Below are positions 11,301 through 21,519 of a stretch of 64,000 nucleotides of DNA, in pieces. How positions within the stretch are numbered: the first letter of the stretch is position 1; every line of letters begins with the position of its first letter. Position numbers and translations under genes: made by a program. Source of the stretch: Setoptus koraiensis (taxonomy: Eukaryota; Arthropoda); NCBI GenBank assembly GCA_048013815.1, contig CM106586.1, positions 19,778,001 through 19,842,000 on the forward strand, in the 5' to 3' direction. The notes under the pieces were generated by a model. That model was not told the DNA's origin. It searched no databases and saw only the letters and a program-made list of their open reading frames with translations.

Positions 11301-12190
11301 AGGATACAGCATTCAAAGGAACTCTATGCAATGAAGAAATCGGAGTCAACTTACGGTCCGAAAACTATATACGTTATGACTTCGATGCCACCATTTCCAC
11401 CAGAGCCGAGAAGATCGTCGTCGGATTCACTACAATAGAGCAAAAAGGGCTGATTTTAGGTATAACTTCGTACTCTGGAGAATATATGAATCTGCTTATG
11501 TCTTCCTCTGGATACTTGAAGCTCGAATTCGATTTCGGTTTCGAGCGCAAGGAGGAAATCATCAATGATGAACACTTCAATCTAGGTGGCAACCATGAGA
11601 TAAGAATAAATCGTGCTGAGGATGGTAGAACTCTATCCATTGCCGTAGACGACCATGCGCCAAAAACTTATACTTACAATATCAGCGATGATGCAGATAG
11701 ATCTTTTGATAGACTCAGAAGTGTTTATATCGGAAGAAACGAGACAATGGATCCAGGTGACGGATTTGTGGGCTGTGTGTCACGTGTAGAATTCAATGAA
11801 AAATTCCCACTTAAATATTTATTCCAAGAGAATAGAAAAACCAACGTATATGCCTATCCAAATAATTCAGTTATGGAAGATTACTGTGGCTTGATACCCA
11901 CTACACTTGTCACAGAAATCCAAGAAGAGAGACCTCCGGGACCAAACATAGAGTCCGTGAAACCACCTACTAATAACTATTATTACGCTACATTGTTGTT
12001 AACTATTATTATTGGCGTGCTTCTCATCATATTCTTAATAGTTCTTCTGGGATTATACAAATCAAATGAAAAAGGTAACTATATCACGCATGAAGACATA
12101 GGAGCAAAAGAAGCTTTAGATCCCGACACTGCAGTTGTTATGGGAGTAACAGGTGCATCAGTGACTAAAAAGAAAGAGTATTTCATATGA
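8363..12190 (+). CDS. Nrx-IV: Neurexin-IV (CASPR / contactin-associated protein family)
   Basis: This is a type I adhesion protein; in insects it builds septate junctions and acts in glia-neuron contact with Contactin. From the ATG at 8363 it has 1275 residues, close to Drosophila Nrx-IV. Order of parts: signal peptide (MAPFSVVKLLLALVLAF), discoidin/F5-8C domain (about 29-177), laminin-G 1 and 2, EGF (DRCHPNPCEHDGIC), fibrinogen-like segment, laminin-G 3, second EGF (SCFNGGVC), laminin-G 4, one membrane span (about 1206-1232) and a 43-residue tail ending EYFI, the family's PDZ-binding end. The GNYI stretch just inside the membrane fits the protein 4.1-binding site. The frame is open 98 codons further upstream to an ATG at 8069. 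I chose 8363 because it puts the signal peptide first. The coding region has no intron, unusual for this family. Confidence 0.95.
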   Translation: MAPFSVVKLLLALVLAFIQCMSATSAEHSCKEPLLHTRNVNLFASSMHDSNMARSGFSSSTIRLDGDHSWIAGQSDFSQYLTIDLGNKFNISAIYTQGRKSTHTNEFVQEYRITYGNDGKDFQPYRDRNGNIKIFMGNVDNDRTKEHVFEPSIIARYVRINPIRWHDRIAMRVGLFGCPYDSQTFSFNGDSFVDMDLRFRTIHSMDTNVNFRFKTSKADANIIYATSDLGHLMAIQLLDNKLVFSIDLAGTGEIYNISAGSLLDDNLWHDVSMTRYGNQIYITLDRVVVKQRIPTDFSKLFLNNHLYIGGIPSYLYPINNARMNFSGCLENLLIDGNKIINDYMLDTQHLIYRTIGSIDRECLETDTAPVKFSTRESYLKIDGYQMEQLNCSFDFRTFEKNGLLLSSKFTSDGHLKLYLRKGRFVIDIAGIEGQVTIEPYDRILNDGSWHSFKIHARENLIETYLDGKQSTTRRKFLFKGGKEYFLGGGSENTMSGFIGCIRFLYIEGRYINFQTLSEDKIQKLHPSDILFEQCQMIDRCHPNPCEHDGICEQDSQMFQCNCTETDYHGAVCHVSRYPMSCDALRIEKPQLKEISTYLDVDGSGPLGAFPVTCRFIDKLTQTIIHHRSEDEINVQGFDNKGSFILPIEYLASDNSISNLIDRSKSCSQYLSYKCYNGTRLMTSNGQFDPVSWWVGSKNQKMDYWAGSLPGSLGCKCGLDGSCKDPNYACNCDSPNQDLHSELIDDGTITQKEHLPVKEIRIGDTGGTRSAKVHLAELICEGHPQEDDAITFRKEDAIVTIPDVELAEATEIYLQFKTTIPSAILIQGDITTNLVELSLSNMDTLQLSFMSGSFEKISLQAKSLQKLNDNNWHSVSVELNQREARLVVDGNIISNHDMKSDFNRLTQVKSRFTVGGSSERKEGYVGCMRSLEIDGRPYDIYRHRESTYGIIRGCRGRCQSTSCFNGGVCIERYTTFDCDCQDTAFKGTLCNEEIGVNLRSENYIRYDFDATISTRAEKIVVGFTTIEQKGLILGITSYSGEYMNLLMSSSGYLKLEFDFGFERKEEIINDEHFNLGGNHEIRINRAEDGRTLSIAVDDHAPKTYTYNISDDADRSFDRLRSVYIGRNETMDPGDGFVGCVSRVEFNEKFPLKYLFQENRKTNVYAYPNNSVMEDYCGLIPTTLVTEIQEERPPGPNIESVKPPTNNYYYATLLLTIIIGVLLIIFLIVLLGLYKSNEKGNYITHEDIGAKEALDPDTAVVMGVTGASVTKKKEYFI

Positions 12191-12225
12191 GTTCATGAAC
12201 TATTGTTATTTTTATTATTGTATTA

Positions 12226-12709
12226 TTAAGATTCAATCGGTTGTAAAGATTTTGCCCTTGTTGTTTCTCTCTTGGATGAGGATTTTCTCATCTGCAGGAA
12301 TGTAAATACCATCATGAAAATGTCTCCTATAAATAGGAGAAAACCGAATGCCATCATCAAAGGTCCTATGATTGTAAATAGAGTTTCAATTAATTGATTA
12401 CCAGTAAGAACACCTTCACGTATTCATGTAACTACACATCAAGGTATTGAAAAAAATGAAATAAATTATCTTACCTACGATTCTTGGCATACTTGAGCCA
12501 ACATATCTTTGATAATTATTGTCGAAGTTCGGTGGTGTAACTTCGGTGTAATATATAAGACACACGACGCCACCGATGACCATCATGAGAAGTCCAACTA
12601 CCAAAAGTGATACAGTACAAATCAGAATTGGCTCGAAATTCTCGGGATGTTTGATGGCCCGGACGAATTCATTCCTGTCGGCTGGTTGATATCCTTGATA
12701 TCTTTTCAT
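12226..12709 (-). CDS. Small two-span membrane protein, family not recognised
   Basis: Two exons on the minus strand: 12709-12475 and 12413-12226, joined over a 61-nt intron with a GTAAGA donor and an AG acceptor. The frame continues cleanly through the junction. The product has 140 residues: a basic start (MKRYQGYQPADRNEFVRAIK), a long hydrophobic span (ILICTVSLLVVGLLMMVIGG and on), a polar loop, a second span (TLFTIIGPLMMAFGFLLF and on) and a basic Ser/Lys/Arg-rich tail. Both ends are therefore probably cytoplasmic. A TTG three codons upstream is in frame, but the ATG at 12709 is the natural start. The gene ends 35 bp from the neurexin-IV stop, tail-to-tail, so their 3' UTRs must overlap. 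I do not recognise the family. The intron placement is inferred from frame and splice signals. Confidence 0.7.
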
Positions 12710-13210
12710 TTTTTCCAAACGCTGATTTCAAGTTCTAGAAAAAGCTAAACTTCGGAGAATTACTATAAACTATCCACGTCGATTGAAAATAAAATCTCTA
12801 TTACTCAGACAAAACTCACAAGAGAAGTCAAATCTTGCTTTGGATTCATCGAAGTTGATTGATAATTCATAGTCAAGAATTAATTTAACGTTAGGCTCAG
12901 TTAATCAGTATACATCAGTAATACTCATCATATCAGAAGTCATAATCTGGTTTTTACAAAAGCTACAGAAGCATGTTGCAATTACTGTTTAGAAACAGTA
13001 GTAGCGACGTGATGACTCACAATCACATAATGGTTTCGGTTATGCCATAATACATTTATTATGTTCAAAGTAAACAAAAAAAACTACATCAGATAAAGTT
13101 GATGAAGTAGACAAAACGATGCTCGACGTTAGCTCAATTTGTGGGAGCAATAAACTTAACTAGTCTAAGCCCAGTGTTGATTACTCTATTTAATGCTATT
13201 TATTAACCAA
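12710..13210. other. Intergenic DNA between two minus-strand genes
   Basis: Holds the presumed promoter and leader of the two-span protein and the 3' end of the POMP-like gene. An AATAAA on the minus strand (13199-13204) lies just past the POMP-like stop. Nothing else is recognised. Confidence 0.4.
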
Positions 13211-13498
13211 CTATTTCAGAAACGTAGACCTTAGCATGGCTTTTTCATCCAATTGAAATTCAGCGAAAGCGTTACCGGCATCAATTGATGGCCCATCTTC
13301 GCCTCTTAAGACGTCCTCCATGATATTTGACGATCTTAGAAAAGGTAGTCTTTGTATCTTCTTTGCAGCGTCCAATTCTACTCCATATTTGAGTGCGGCT
13401 CCTAGTCCTTGGACATTTTTCATGAGTAACATGGATGCTCGGTCATCTAGGTCTGCTAGGAGAGTAGCAGTGGTTTTGCTGGCAAATTTGTTATCCAT
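13211..13498 (-). CDS. Pomp: Proteasome maturation protein, POMP/Ump1-like
   Basis: The ORF has 95 residues. Its middle carries the POMP hallmark: KNVQGL, then KKIQRLPFLRSSNIMEDVLRG, closely matching the animal pattern RNIQGL...QQVQRLPFLxSSNLSLDVLRG. POMP is a chaperone for 20S proteasome half-mers and is degraded inside the new proteasome. Animal POMP is about 140 residues, so this copy lacks most of the usual N-terminal half. An in-frame stop lies less than 90 nt upstream, so any further N-terminal part would need an upstream exon; I could not identify one, though TTTAG and ACAAG just upstream could serve as acceptors. The C-terminus (AMLRSTFLK) also differs from the usual end. It is head-to-head with KRI1, 423 bp away. 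Confidence 0.65.
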   Translation of the reverse strand: MDNKFASKTTATLLADLDDRASMLLMKNVQGLGAALKYGVELDAAKKIQRLPFLRSSNIMEDVLRGEDGPSIDAGNAFAEFQLDEKAMLRSTFLK

Positions 13499-13921
13499 AA
13501 TGCTATTGTTGACTAAATAAGTATTTCTCTTGTGTAATGATTGGTTTGGAAAGGAAAGTGTTAGTTGTCAGTGCTGGAATAAGATTCAGTTTTAAATAGA
13601 AATTGCAGATTATCTAATGGGTTTTATCTTGTTTTATCACCTGGCTTGTATCTTGTTTTATCACCTGGCTTGTATCTTGGTGCACTATCAATACAATATG
13701 GCGCGCGAGATTCGATTCTACGAGAGTGCCTTTTCAGTGGTTTGAGAGCGAAGCAAGCGCCTCTTGCGGTGCATCGTCATATGAAAAAGCACGCCATGTG
13801 CGATCAATCACGCTTCAACTGCCGCAACAACTTTTAAATGGTACCTCTTTTTCTGTCCAAGACCTGTAATAGACCTTTAATCCAGAGCAATCAATTTATT
13901 TAGTCTCTTCTTCAATCTATC
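13499..13921. promoter_or_regulatory. Divergent intergenic region, POMP-like / KRI1
   Basis: This 423-bp gap separates two head-to-head housekeeping genes and must contain both promoters. It holds two copies of a 24-nt direct repeat, cttgttttatcacctggctt plus gtat (about 13629-13677). No TATA box or named motif is evident. Confidence 0.4.
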
Positions 13922-15694
13922 ATGGCCAAGAAGAAAGGTGGAGTGGAATCGAAAGCCACGAAAAACATTGAGCAACCTGGAACCTCCAACAAAAAATTGA
14001 ATTTAGATCTATCCTCATCGTCAGAAGATGAACACGATGAACCTATCAAGATAAATGAAAAATTTGCCACATCTTACGAGAGCTGGAGACGAAAGGAAGA
14101 AATAGCTAGATTGAAAAGTAAATACGGAGACGCTGATGATTTGGATAAGGCTTGGACTTCTGACGAGGACGAGGGAAACCGTGTCTACGACTCGTCTGGT
14201 TCTGACTCCGACTCCGATTCCGACTCCAGCACCGATGAGAGAATTGCCCAAGAACAGATTTTCGACAAGCAATTTTTCAAGTGTTACTCTGCCTTGAAGA
14301 AGAGAGATGAAAAAATCTACGACAAACAAGTTAAATTCTTTGATGATCCCAGCACGTCGTCGCCATCTGATGATGATGAGAAATCGAGTCAGGTCAACAA
14401 GAAAATCACCAAACCTAAAATGACTCTTCTGGATTACCACATCAAGTTGGCCACCGGCCTAGAGGCGGACACTCCTGAGGATCAAATGTCGTCTAACCTG
14501 ATGCTGGACAAACGAGATAAATCTCATTATGAAAAGGAGTTGGACGAAATCAAGAGCGAACTCAAAAGAGCCGAAGGTTCCAGCGACGACGACGATGATG
14601 ATTTGTTTATTAGGAAGAAACCTAAAACCGAAGCCTCTGTTACTGAGAAGCACAAGGCTGAGAAGAAGGTTGTTGTAGATGAAGAAATAGCAAATGATGA
14701 AGATCTAAGTTATCTTAAGGACTTTTGGCACAAAGAAAACAAAGAATTGGACGAGCGCGAGAAATTTCTACGCGACTTTATTCTTAATAAGAAATATTTA
14801 AATGATCAGGAGGATGTTGAAGAGGCGACAGACGAGAAAGCCGATGAATTCTTTTCCAAAAACGTCGATGATGTTACAGATGGTTTCAAAAGTGAGGACG
14901 ATGAAATTGAGAAAAACAATCCTGTTAGTAAAGTTAAAAAATCTAAATTCCACTCGGAGGAAAAAAACGCTGACCAGATCCAGAGAATACCTCGTAACGT
15001 CACAGCCACTATTCGGGATCTTGAACGTCAACAAATTGGCAAAGAAAAAAGAGAGGCTAGACGAGAGCGAAAGAAAAAGGAAAAGAGGGACGAACTTAAC
15101 AGGCTTAAATTATTCCAGAAGCAAGAGATGGAAGAAAAGCTGCAGAAAATACGAAAAATATCAGGGGATCCCGAAATAAGCATGGAGGACGTCGCCGAAA
15201 CATTGGATGGCGATAAAGAGTTTGATTTCGATCGCCATCCTGTCCCGCCATGCGAAGACATTGTGGCTGGTATTCCCACTAAATTCAAATATCGTTCTAC
15301 TGTTCCTAATGACTTCGGTCTCAGCAATGAGGAGCTCTTGATGGCGACTGATCAAGAGCTAAATCGATGGGTTAGTTTGAAGAAGACAAGCCAATATAGA
15401 AGCGAAGACCAAGAACTATTCGACAAGAAGGCCTACGATCAAAAAAGAAACAATCTAAAGTTGAAAGAAAAGATATTCACATCCATCTATAGTTCTAAGG
15501 AAGATGATCAGAAAGAGAAAGAAGGCGAAGAAGAGAAACCGGAAGAAGATAGCGAACAGGTACAAAAGAAGGCTAAGAAGAAGAAGCATAAGAGAGGAGT
15601 CAACCACAAAAAAACAAAATGTGGCGTGCCGGAGGAAAGATTACTAGCATATGGTATAAGTAAGAAGAAACTGAAAAAATCAAAACTACTTTGA
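13922..15694 (+). CDS. Kri1: KRI1 homologue, nucleolar ribosome-biogenesis factor
   Basis: The product has 590 residues. KRI1 acts with KRR1 in the small-subunit processome for 18S rRNA maturation. The N-terminal half is highly charged, with acidic Asp/Ser runs (around 90-105 and 225) and many Lys/Glu stretches, typical of nucleolar proteins. The central Kri1 block (RNVTATIRDLERQQIGKEKR) is followed by the diagnostic C-terminal block from about residue 436: FDFDRHPVPPCEDI, then TKFKYRSTVPNDFGLSNEEL, then LNRWVSLKKTSQYR. The basic tail ends KKLKKSK. It is a single exon. AATAAA lies at 15782-15787, about 90 nt past the stop. The ATG at 13922 is preceded by a pyrimidine-rich leader. Confidence 0.93.
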   Translation: MAKKKGGVESKATKNIEQPGTSNKKLNLDLSSSSEDEHDEPIKINEKFATSYESWRRKEEIARLKSKYGDADDLDKAWTSDEDEGNRVYDSSGSDSDSDSDSSTDERIAQEQIFDKQFFKCYSALKKRDEKIYDKQVKFFDDPSTSSPSDDDEKSSQVNKKITKPKMTLLDYHIKLATGLEADTPEDQMSSNLMLDKRDKSHYEKELDEIKSELKRAEGSSDDDDDDLFIRKKPKTEASVTEKHKAEKKVVVDEEIANDEDLSYLKDFWHKENKELDEREKFLRDFILNKKYLNDQEDVEEATDEKADEFFSKNVDDVTDGFKSEDDEIEKNNPVSKVKKSKFHSEEKNADQIQRIPRNVTATIRDLERQQIGKEKREARRERKKKEKRDELNRLKLFQKQEMEEKLQKIRKISGDPEISMEDVAETLDGDKEFDFDRHPVPPCEDIVAGIPTKFKYRSTVPNDFGLSNEELLMATDQELNRWVSLKKTSQYRSEDQELFDKKAYDQKRNNLKLKEKIFTSIYSSKEDDQKEKEGEEEKPEEDSEQVQKKAKKKKHKRGVNHKKTKCGVPEERLLAYGISKKKLKKSKLL

Positions 15695-16393
15695 TTATGT
15701 TGACGCTGTACATATAAGATGTATATTCTGATATATATAGGTATATAGGAGATAATTTTTGTTAAGGATGTTCACAATCAAAATAAAAGGTTTGTTTAAT
15801 AACTTATAGCATCAAAGAGACATCTGCAAATGGCTAAAGATATACGGTCGTTGCTCGACTGAAGCAAATTCATAACGTGTCAATCTAACTCAACGCTATC
15901 ACGGACTCTCAAAGTTTCTTTGAGACTCTCGGGTGACATCTTAAGGACAATAAGTTTTCACCCTGGATGATATTCTATAAATTGTCTTCGATGGTTTTGT
16001 CTCGATATTTTGTCCATTTTTGGTACGGTTGTACCTAGCCGGTACATTTGCGATTGGTACTTTCAGTTTCATTGTTACATTCACGTGAGACTGTGTTGTC
16101 TGTATACTAGAAGTGAACCAAATTGGAATTGAATGATGGGATCACAGGATTAAATGGTTTAAGGTAAACAGAATCAGACAACATAGCCTTATAATCGCTA
16201 AGATTAAGAGATGGTGTCCATAATTTATCAATCAGAACTCAGTAAAAGAACACATGTCTGTGGCACTCGCTTAGTTTCATCAGTTTGACTGAAGGTCACC
16301 TCAACAAAATTATATATATATATAACAATCGCAATCAGATTGTTAAAGTAATTTAGTAAAAATTTAGTAAAAATAAATTGAGGTAGAGCAATC
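15695..16393. other. Intergenic DNA, KRI1 3' UTR and ABCC promoter region
   Basis: About 700 bp with the KRI1 polyadenylation signal near its left end and an AT run (about 16311-16323) near the right. No further gene is seen. Confidence 0.45.
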
Positions 16394-19300
16394 ATGAAGT
16401 TCGTCAACAATAACGAAGAGAAACTGGGTCAACAGAAGGCAAAAACTGAAAACTCACAAGCAGACACAACGAGAAATAATATTTCCAAGTTGAAAAGAGA
16501 CGAAAAGTCCAAGAATGTCCACCCTTATGATGCCGCTAGTTTTATCAACAGCCTCTTTTTCGGGTGAGTCCAAAAGTCCTTATGCAGACGTGTGTATCCG
16601 AGGAGTGAAAGAATAGACGATTGATCAATCAATTCATTCTATTTTCGCCAGTTGGATGTTCCCCTATTTATGGCTGGGCTACACGAAAAAACTAGAGGTA
16701 ACGGATTTGCCGATGCTGCCGTCACGTAAAGAGCAATGTAGATTCATTACTCACAAGCTGGAAAAGTAAGTTTTTCCAAAAATGAACAATTGCAACAGTT
16801 GTCACGAGTGTTGTCATTCAATTGTATTCGGTCATTCCATCTCAACTGTACCCTGTGCCGGAATCACGAAGGAACTGGATCAACGAACTTGAGCTTCTCA
16901 AAGATAATAAGACGCCCAGCTTGATTAGAGCTGTAATTAAAACGTTTTCGTGGCGATTAATTAGATATTCATCGCTAACTATAATTGCAGAAGTTATCTG
17001 TAAATCGATGATGGCCTTCAGCGTGGGTCAGATACTGTACTACATAGACGCGCGACATTTGGTGCAAGCGGACCTACTATTTACCGCTTATGATCCACTA
17101 ATGCAATGGTCATTTGTATTAATTTTTTGCACTGGTCTTTGGATTATTTTTGCTCACTATTATGGTTTTATTATGATGCTGATAGGATTACATTTAAGGT
17201 CTGCCTGCTCGCATCTAATCTACAAGAAGTCGCTGCGATTAAGCCAGGCATCGATGGGGAAATCAACTATCGGTCAGATGGTGAATCTGTTGTCGAACGA
17301 CTTGGATAAATTCAACTATTTTCCCCTGGTGGTACCGTTTCTCTGGGTAGGCCCGATGCAATTGATCTTTTCGCTGTTGCTGATCTGGCCCATTTTAGGA
17401 ACTGCTTGTTACGCATTGGCGATAATGATCATATTTGTACCAATTCAATGCTGGCTGTGTCGACGATTTGCCTCTTATCGCGGAAAGATAGCTATTTGTA
17501 CGGATAAGCGAGTCCGTATGGTCAACGAAATGATAAATTCGTTGCGACTCATCAAAGCCTACGCCTGGGAATACGCTTGTCAAAATGCCATGGACAAGAC
17601 GCGAAAAGAGGAGACAGACCTTATTTTCAGGTGAGTAGTTATGATGCGAGATGTCAGTGGTAGAGGTTAGTGACACTTGTTTCAACTCGAACAATGTTTG
17701 CTTTCTATTTTTTCCCTTTATCTTTGCCAATGCAAGAGTGAACCAGCTGAAATCAATCAATATCGCCAATATGTTCATGTCTGGAAAATTAGTCTTGTTT
17801 GTCATAATACTGGTTCATACGATTGTGTTGAAGCGCCATTTGAGTGCCCGAATGCTATTCATGTCCATGGCAATACTGACCAATATCACATTTATGATGA
17901 CCAAATTGATACCGCAACTGGTGTCGCATTCAGTTGAGGTGTGTATATCGCTGAGGAGAATGGGCGATTTTCTATTGCTTGAAGAGACTAGCCAATCAAA
18001 GTGTCTCACTTTCGAGAAGCCTCCGCAAAGCATACAAACTAAAAATGCAACAGGTGAACGAAAAAACATCGCCGGCGAGGCGCCAACAGTTGAACTGGAC
18101 AAAGTGAGCGCGATTTGGAGTGGATCAACTAATTTTGCCTTCAAGGATATTAGTTTGCAAGTATTTCGCGGCCAACTGATGATTGTTTGTGGTCCTGTTG
18201 GCAGCGGAAAATCATCGCTTCTGATGGGCCTGCTAAACGAGTTGCCAATACTGTCTGGCAAGGCGACAGTACGCGGCGAGTTGGCCTACGCCGGTCAACA
18301 GGCGTGGATATTTGCCGGCACAGTTCGTGACAATATCCTGTTTAATTGTGAGTTTGATTGCGATCGCTACAACAAAGTGATAGAGGTTTGCGCACTGGAA
18401 CGCGATTTGGAATTGTTTGAATATGGCGATCAGACGTATGTTAATGACAAGGGTGTGTCGTTGAGTGGTGGACAGAAGGCTCGAATAAGCCTGGCTAGAT
18501 GCCTGTACAAGAAAGACTGTGATATATATCTATTGGACGATCCGCTGAGCGCTGTGGACAGTCACGTATCCAATCATATTTTCGAGCAAGCCATTCTGGG
18601 CTTTCTCAAGAACAAAACAGTTGTTCTTGTGACGCACCAGGTTCAATTCTTGAAAAGAGCCCACTCGGTTCTAGTGATGGAGCATGGCAAATGTCTCAAT
18701 ATGGCCAGCTATGATGTGTTGCAAACAATGAACATAGACTACCTGAATCGACTCAAAACGTTGGACGACAAAGAAACGGACACACCATCGCAGGCCGGCT
18801 TGCCAGAAACAACCGATGAGAGCGGAAAAAATGACAATCAGGGGACGCCCGTGATTTCCAATGACGACAACGCGATGCTCAACATGCAGACCATCGATCA
18901 CGTCAATGTCCCCGATGATTCACTGAGCGTCAAATCTAATCATCAGGTGGCAGTGAACAATGTACAGTGCGACGCTCACAAAGAGACCAAAGAGAGATCC
19001 TTCGAAAATTCACTCGAGAGATCGGATTCAACCTGTTACACAGATCACGACCCCATCAATGTCATACAATTGTCAGCTATGACCAAAAATGCGCCGTTTG
19101 AAGCCATTCAATTGGGCGCCGTCACAACTGAACAGCAACAACAAGCGCGGGTAACGAGCGAAAAATCCGTTCACAAATTGGCACCCAACGAAAGTCTTGT
19201 TGCCCCTCGAAGAGCCCCCCCAGACAACAATGAAGGCGAGGGCATGTCCAAAGAGTTTGTTGGTCTCAAAGTTTGGTGGGACTATTTCACATCGGCTTCA

Positions 19301-21282
19301 GTGTTCCGATTTGTGACGGCAATTTTAATTTTGGTGGCCGCTCAGATTGTGTTCACTCTCATCGATATATATCTGACTGTTTGGACTATCACTGACCAGC
19401 AAGAGGCCGTTGTTTCCGAGATTGTGCCGGCAGTGAATGGCAGCTTGACAGTGTCGCCAGTGACCCAGGTCAACGCCATTTACTCGCCTTTGTATAATCT
19501 AATCAAGGATTTCGACACAGAACAGAAAGCCTCGCTTTACGGCATGCTAATTGCGCTGTTGTTCACGTGCGCCTATCTAGGCAACTGCCTCTACTATTCG
19601 TCGGCCTCCCGAACGGCTATCAAGCTCTATAAACGACTGTTCTCCCAGGCCCTATTTGCCCGAATGGAATTCTTCGATAAGAATCCCATCGGGCGCTTCC
19701 TGAACAGGGCGACGCGCGACATGGGCGTAGTGGACGAACTGCTGCCCTTGGCCTCTCAACAGACCCTAGAAGTGACAATGCAATGCTTGTCCTACGTGAT
19801 AGTGGTTGCCTTGAATGACATATCGCTAATTGGGCCCTGTTCCATAATGATCATTGTGTTTGTCACTGTGTATCATTTATACACGGTGCCTTTGCGAGAC
19901 ATTCAGCGCATCGAGAGTAGGGCCAGAAGCCCGATTCTTTCGCATTTGGCGAGCTCGTTGAATGGCCTGACATTCATTAGGGCCAATAAAGTGGAACAGG
20001 AATTCGAGAAAAAATTCGTCGCTTACCAAGATCATCATTCGTCGTTGTTTCTCATGGCGCTTGGCTGCAATCGCTGGCTCACTGTTGCCCTGGACTGGCT
20101 CAATTGTTTGTTCATAGCCACAATAACCCTGTACTCTGTTCTCACCGATATCAACTCTGGCTCCTACGCGGGACTCATTATCACCAACAGTATTGCCCTG
20201 TGTGGCATTGCTCAAAACGGAATTATCCGTTTGTGCGAGACAGAATCGTTTTTGATCAGCGTTGAGCGCATCAGACAATATTGTAACCTGCCCCAGGAGG
20301 ACCATTATGACGACGCTAAAAAAGCCGACTCGGCACCGGGGGGTCGCGGAGATGCGCCGACCAAACAGGATCGCTCGCCCAATTGGCCGCAATCTGGCGA
20401 CCTCAAATTCGACAATGTCAGCTTGTATTACGACAAAAACGAGCGTCCGGTTGTAAACCAACTCACTGTGCACATTAGATCGGGCGAAAAAGTTGGTATT
20501 GTGGGCCGGACGGGCGCCGGAAAATCGTCCATCGTTACAACGCTGTTCAGACTGCACGATTTCGAGGGCCGCATCCTTCTAGACGGAGTGGACACCAAGC
20601 GGGTGGGTCTGAAACAACTCAGGAGCAGTGTCAGTATCATACCGCAGGACCCTGTTTTGTTTACTGACACCATACGGCACAACGTTGATCCATTTCACGA
20701 GTACGATGACGACAAAATCTGGCGCGTTCTCGAGCTGGCGCACCTGAGACAGGCCGTGGTGGAAATGCAAAACGGACTAGAGTCGCAACTCAGCGAGGGC
20801 GGTATGTATCTCAATCACTGTAGATAATTGCTGTTTTTCATCACGATCTCTCTACATCTTGATGATCTAATTAATTAATTGATTAACAATTGGCAGGCGC
20901 CAATCTGTCGGCAGGACAGCGACAGCTCATGTGTCTGGCTAGGGCCCTGCTGAAACGAAATCATGTGCTCGTCATGGACGAGGCCACGGCCAATGTCGAT
21001 CCGTGCACCGACAACATTATTCAGGACACCATAAGAAAGCACTTTTCCGATTGGACAGTGCTCATCATCGCTCACAGACTCAACACAATTATAGACTGCG
21101 ACCGCATTATAGTCATGAACGCCGGCGTCATGGTGGAGTCGGACGGAGCGCACCAACTTCTGGCCATTTCCGGCGGCATCTTCGCAAACATGGTGGCCGC
21201 AACAGGCGAGGCAAACGCGAAAAAACTCACGAACCTAGCAAAGGTGGCTTATGAATCGCGCAGAAGCGCCCCCAAAGTCTAG
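16394..21282 (+). CDS. ABCC-type (multidrug-resistance-associated, MRP4-like) transporter
   Basis: Five exons give 1497 residues: 16394-16563, 16652-16765, 16872-17630, 17737-20801 and 20897-21282. The introns are 88, 106, 106 and 95 nt with GT-AG ends, and the total length is an exact codon multiple. The N-terminus (HPYDAASFINSLFFGWMFPY) is that of short ABCC proteins without TMD0. TMD1 is followed by NBD1 with Walker A GPVGSGKSS (about 500), signature LSGGQKARISLAR and Walker B IYLLDDPLSAVD. A long polar linker (about 690-855) leads to TMD2 and NBD2: Walker A GRTGAGKSS (about 1270), signature NLSAGQRQL, Walker B VLVMDEATANVD. All catalytic motifs look intact. Such proteins export conjugates, nucleotides and drugs across the plasma membrane. 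The linker is longer than in MRP4. Its final 173 nt were copied into the downstream duplication. Confidence 0.93.
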
Positions 21283-21519
21283 TCTAGTTCGAAGAAGAAA
21301 AGTTTCGAAGAAAAAAACAAAAAGATTTCGAAAAAAAAATTTAGAAAAAAAAAACAGAAAAATTTCGAAAAATCTGCCGAAAACTGTCTTATGTTTATTT
21401 CGTGTTTCCGTTTGTTTGTCTGCTGATTGCTTTGCGTGTGATGAATACTAAATCGATTTTTCAAACTAGCCATCATTCTCCTGTCTGAACGCAACATGTC
21501 TGCCCAATCAGTTCTGTGG

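Noticed and set aside
16799-16871. Earlier acceptors for ABCC exon 3 (after 16798 or 16808)
   Set aside because: The first breaks the frame. The second adds 21 residues that no MRP-type protein has, whereas starting at 16872 gives HKLEKNWINELELL, which fits the family, and an intron of typical length.
19877-20557. Minus-strand 226-codon frame inside the ABCC gene
   Set aside because: It is an antisense shadow of a well-supported coding exon.
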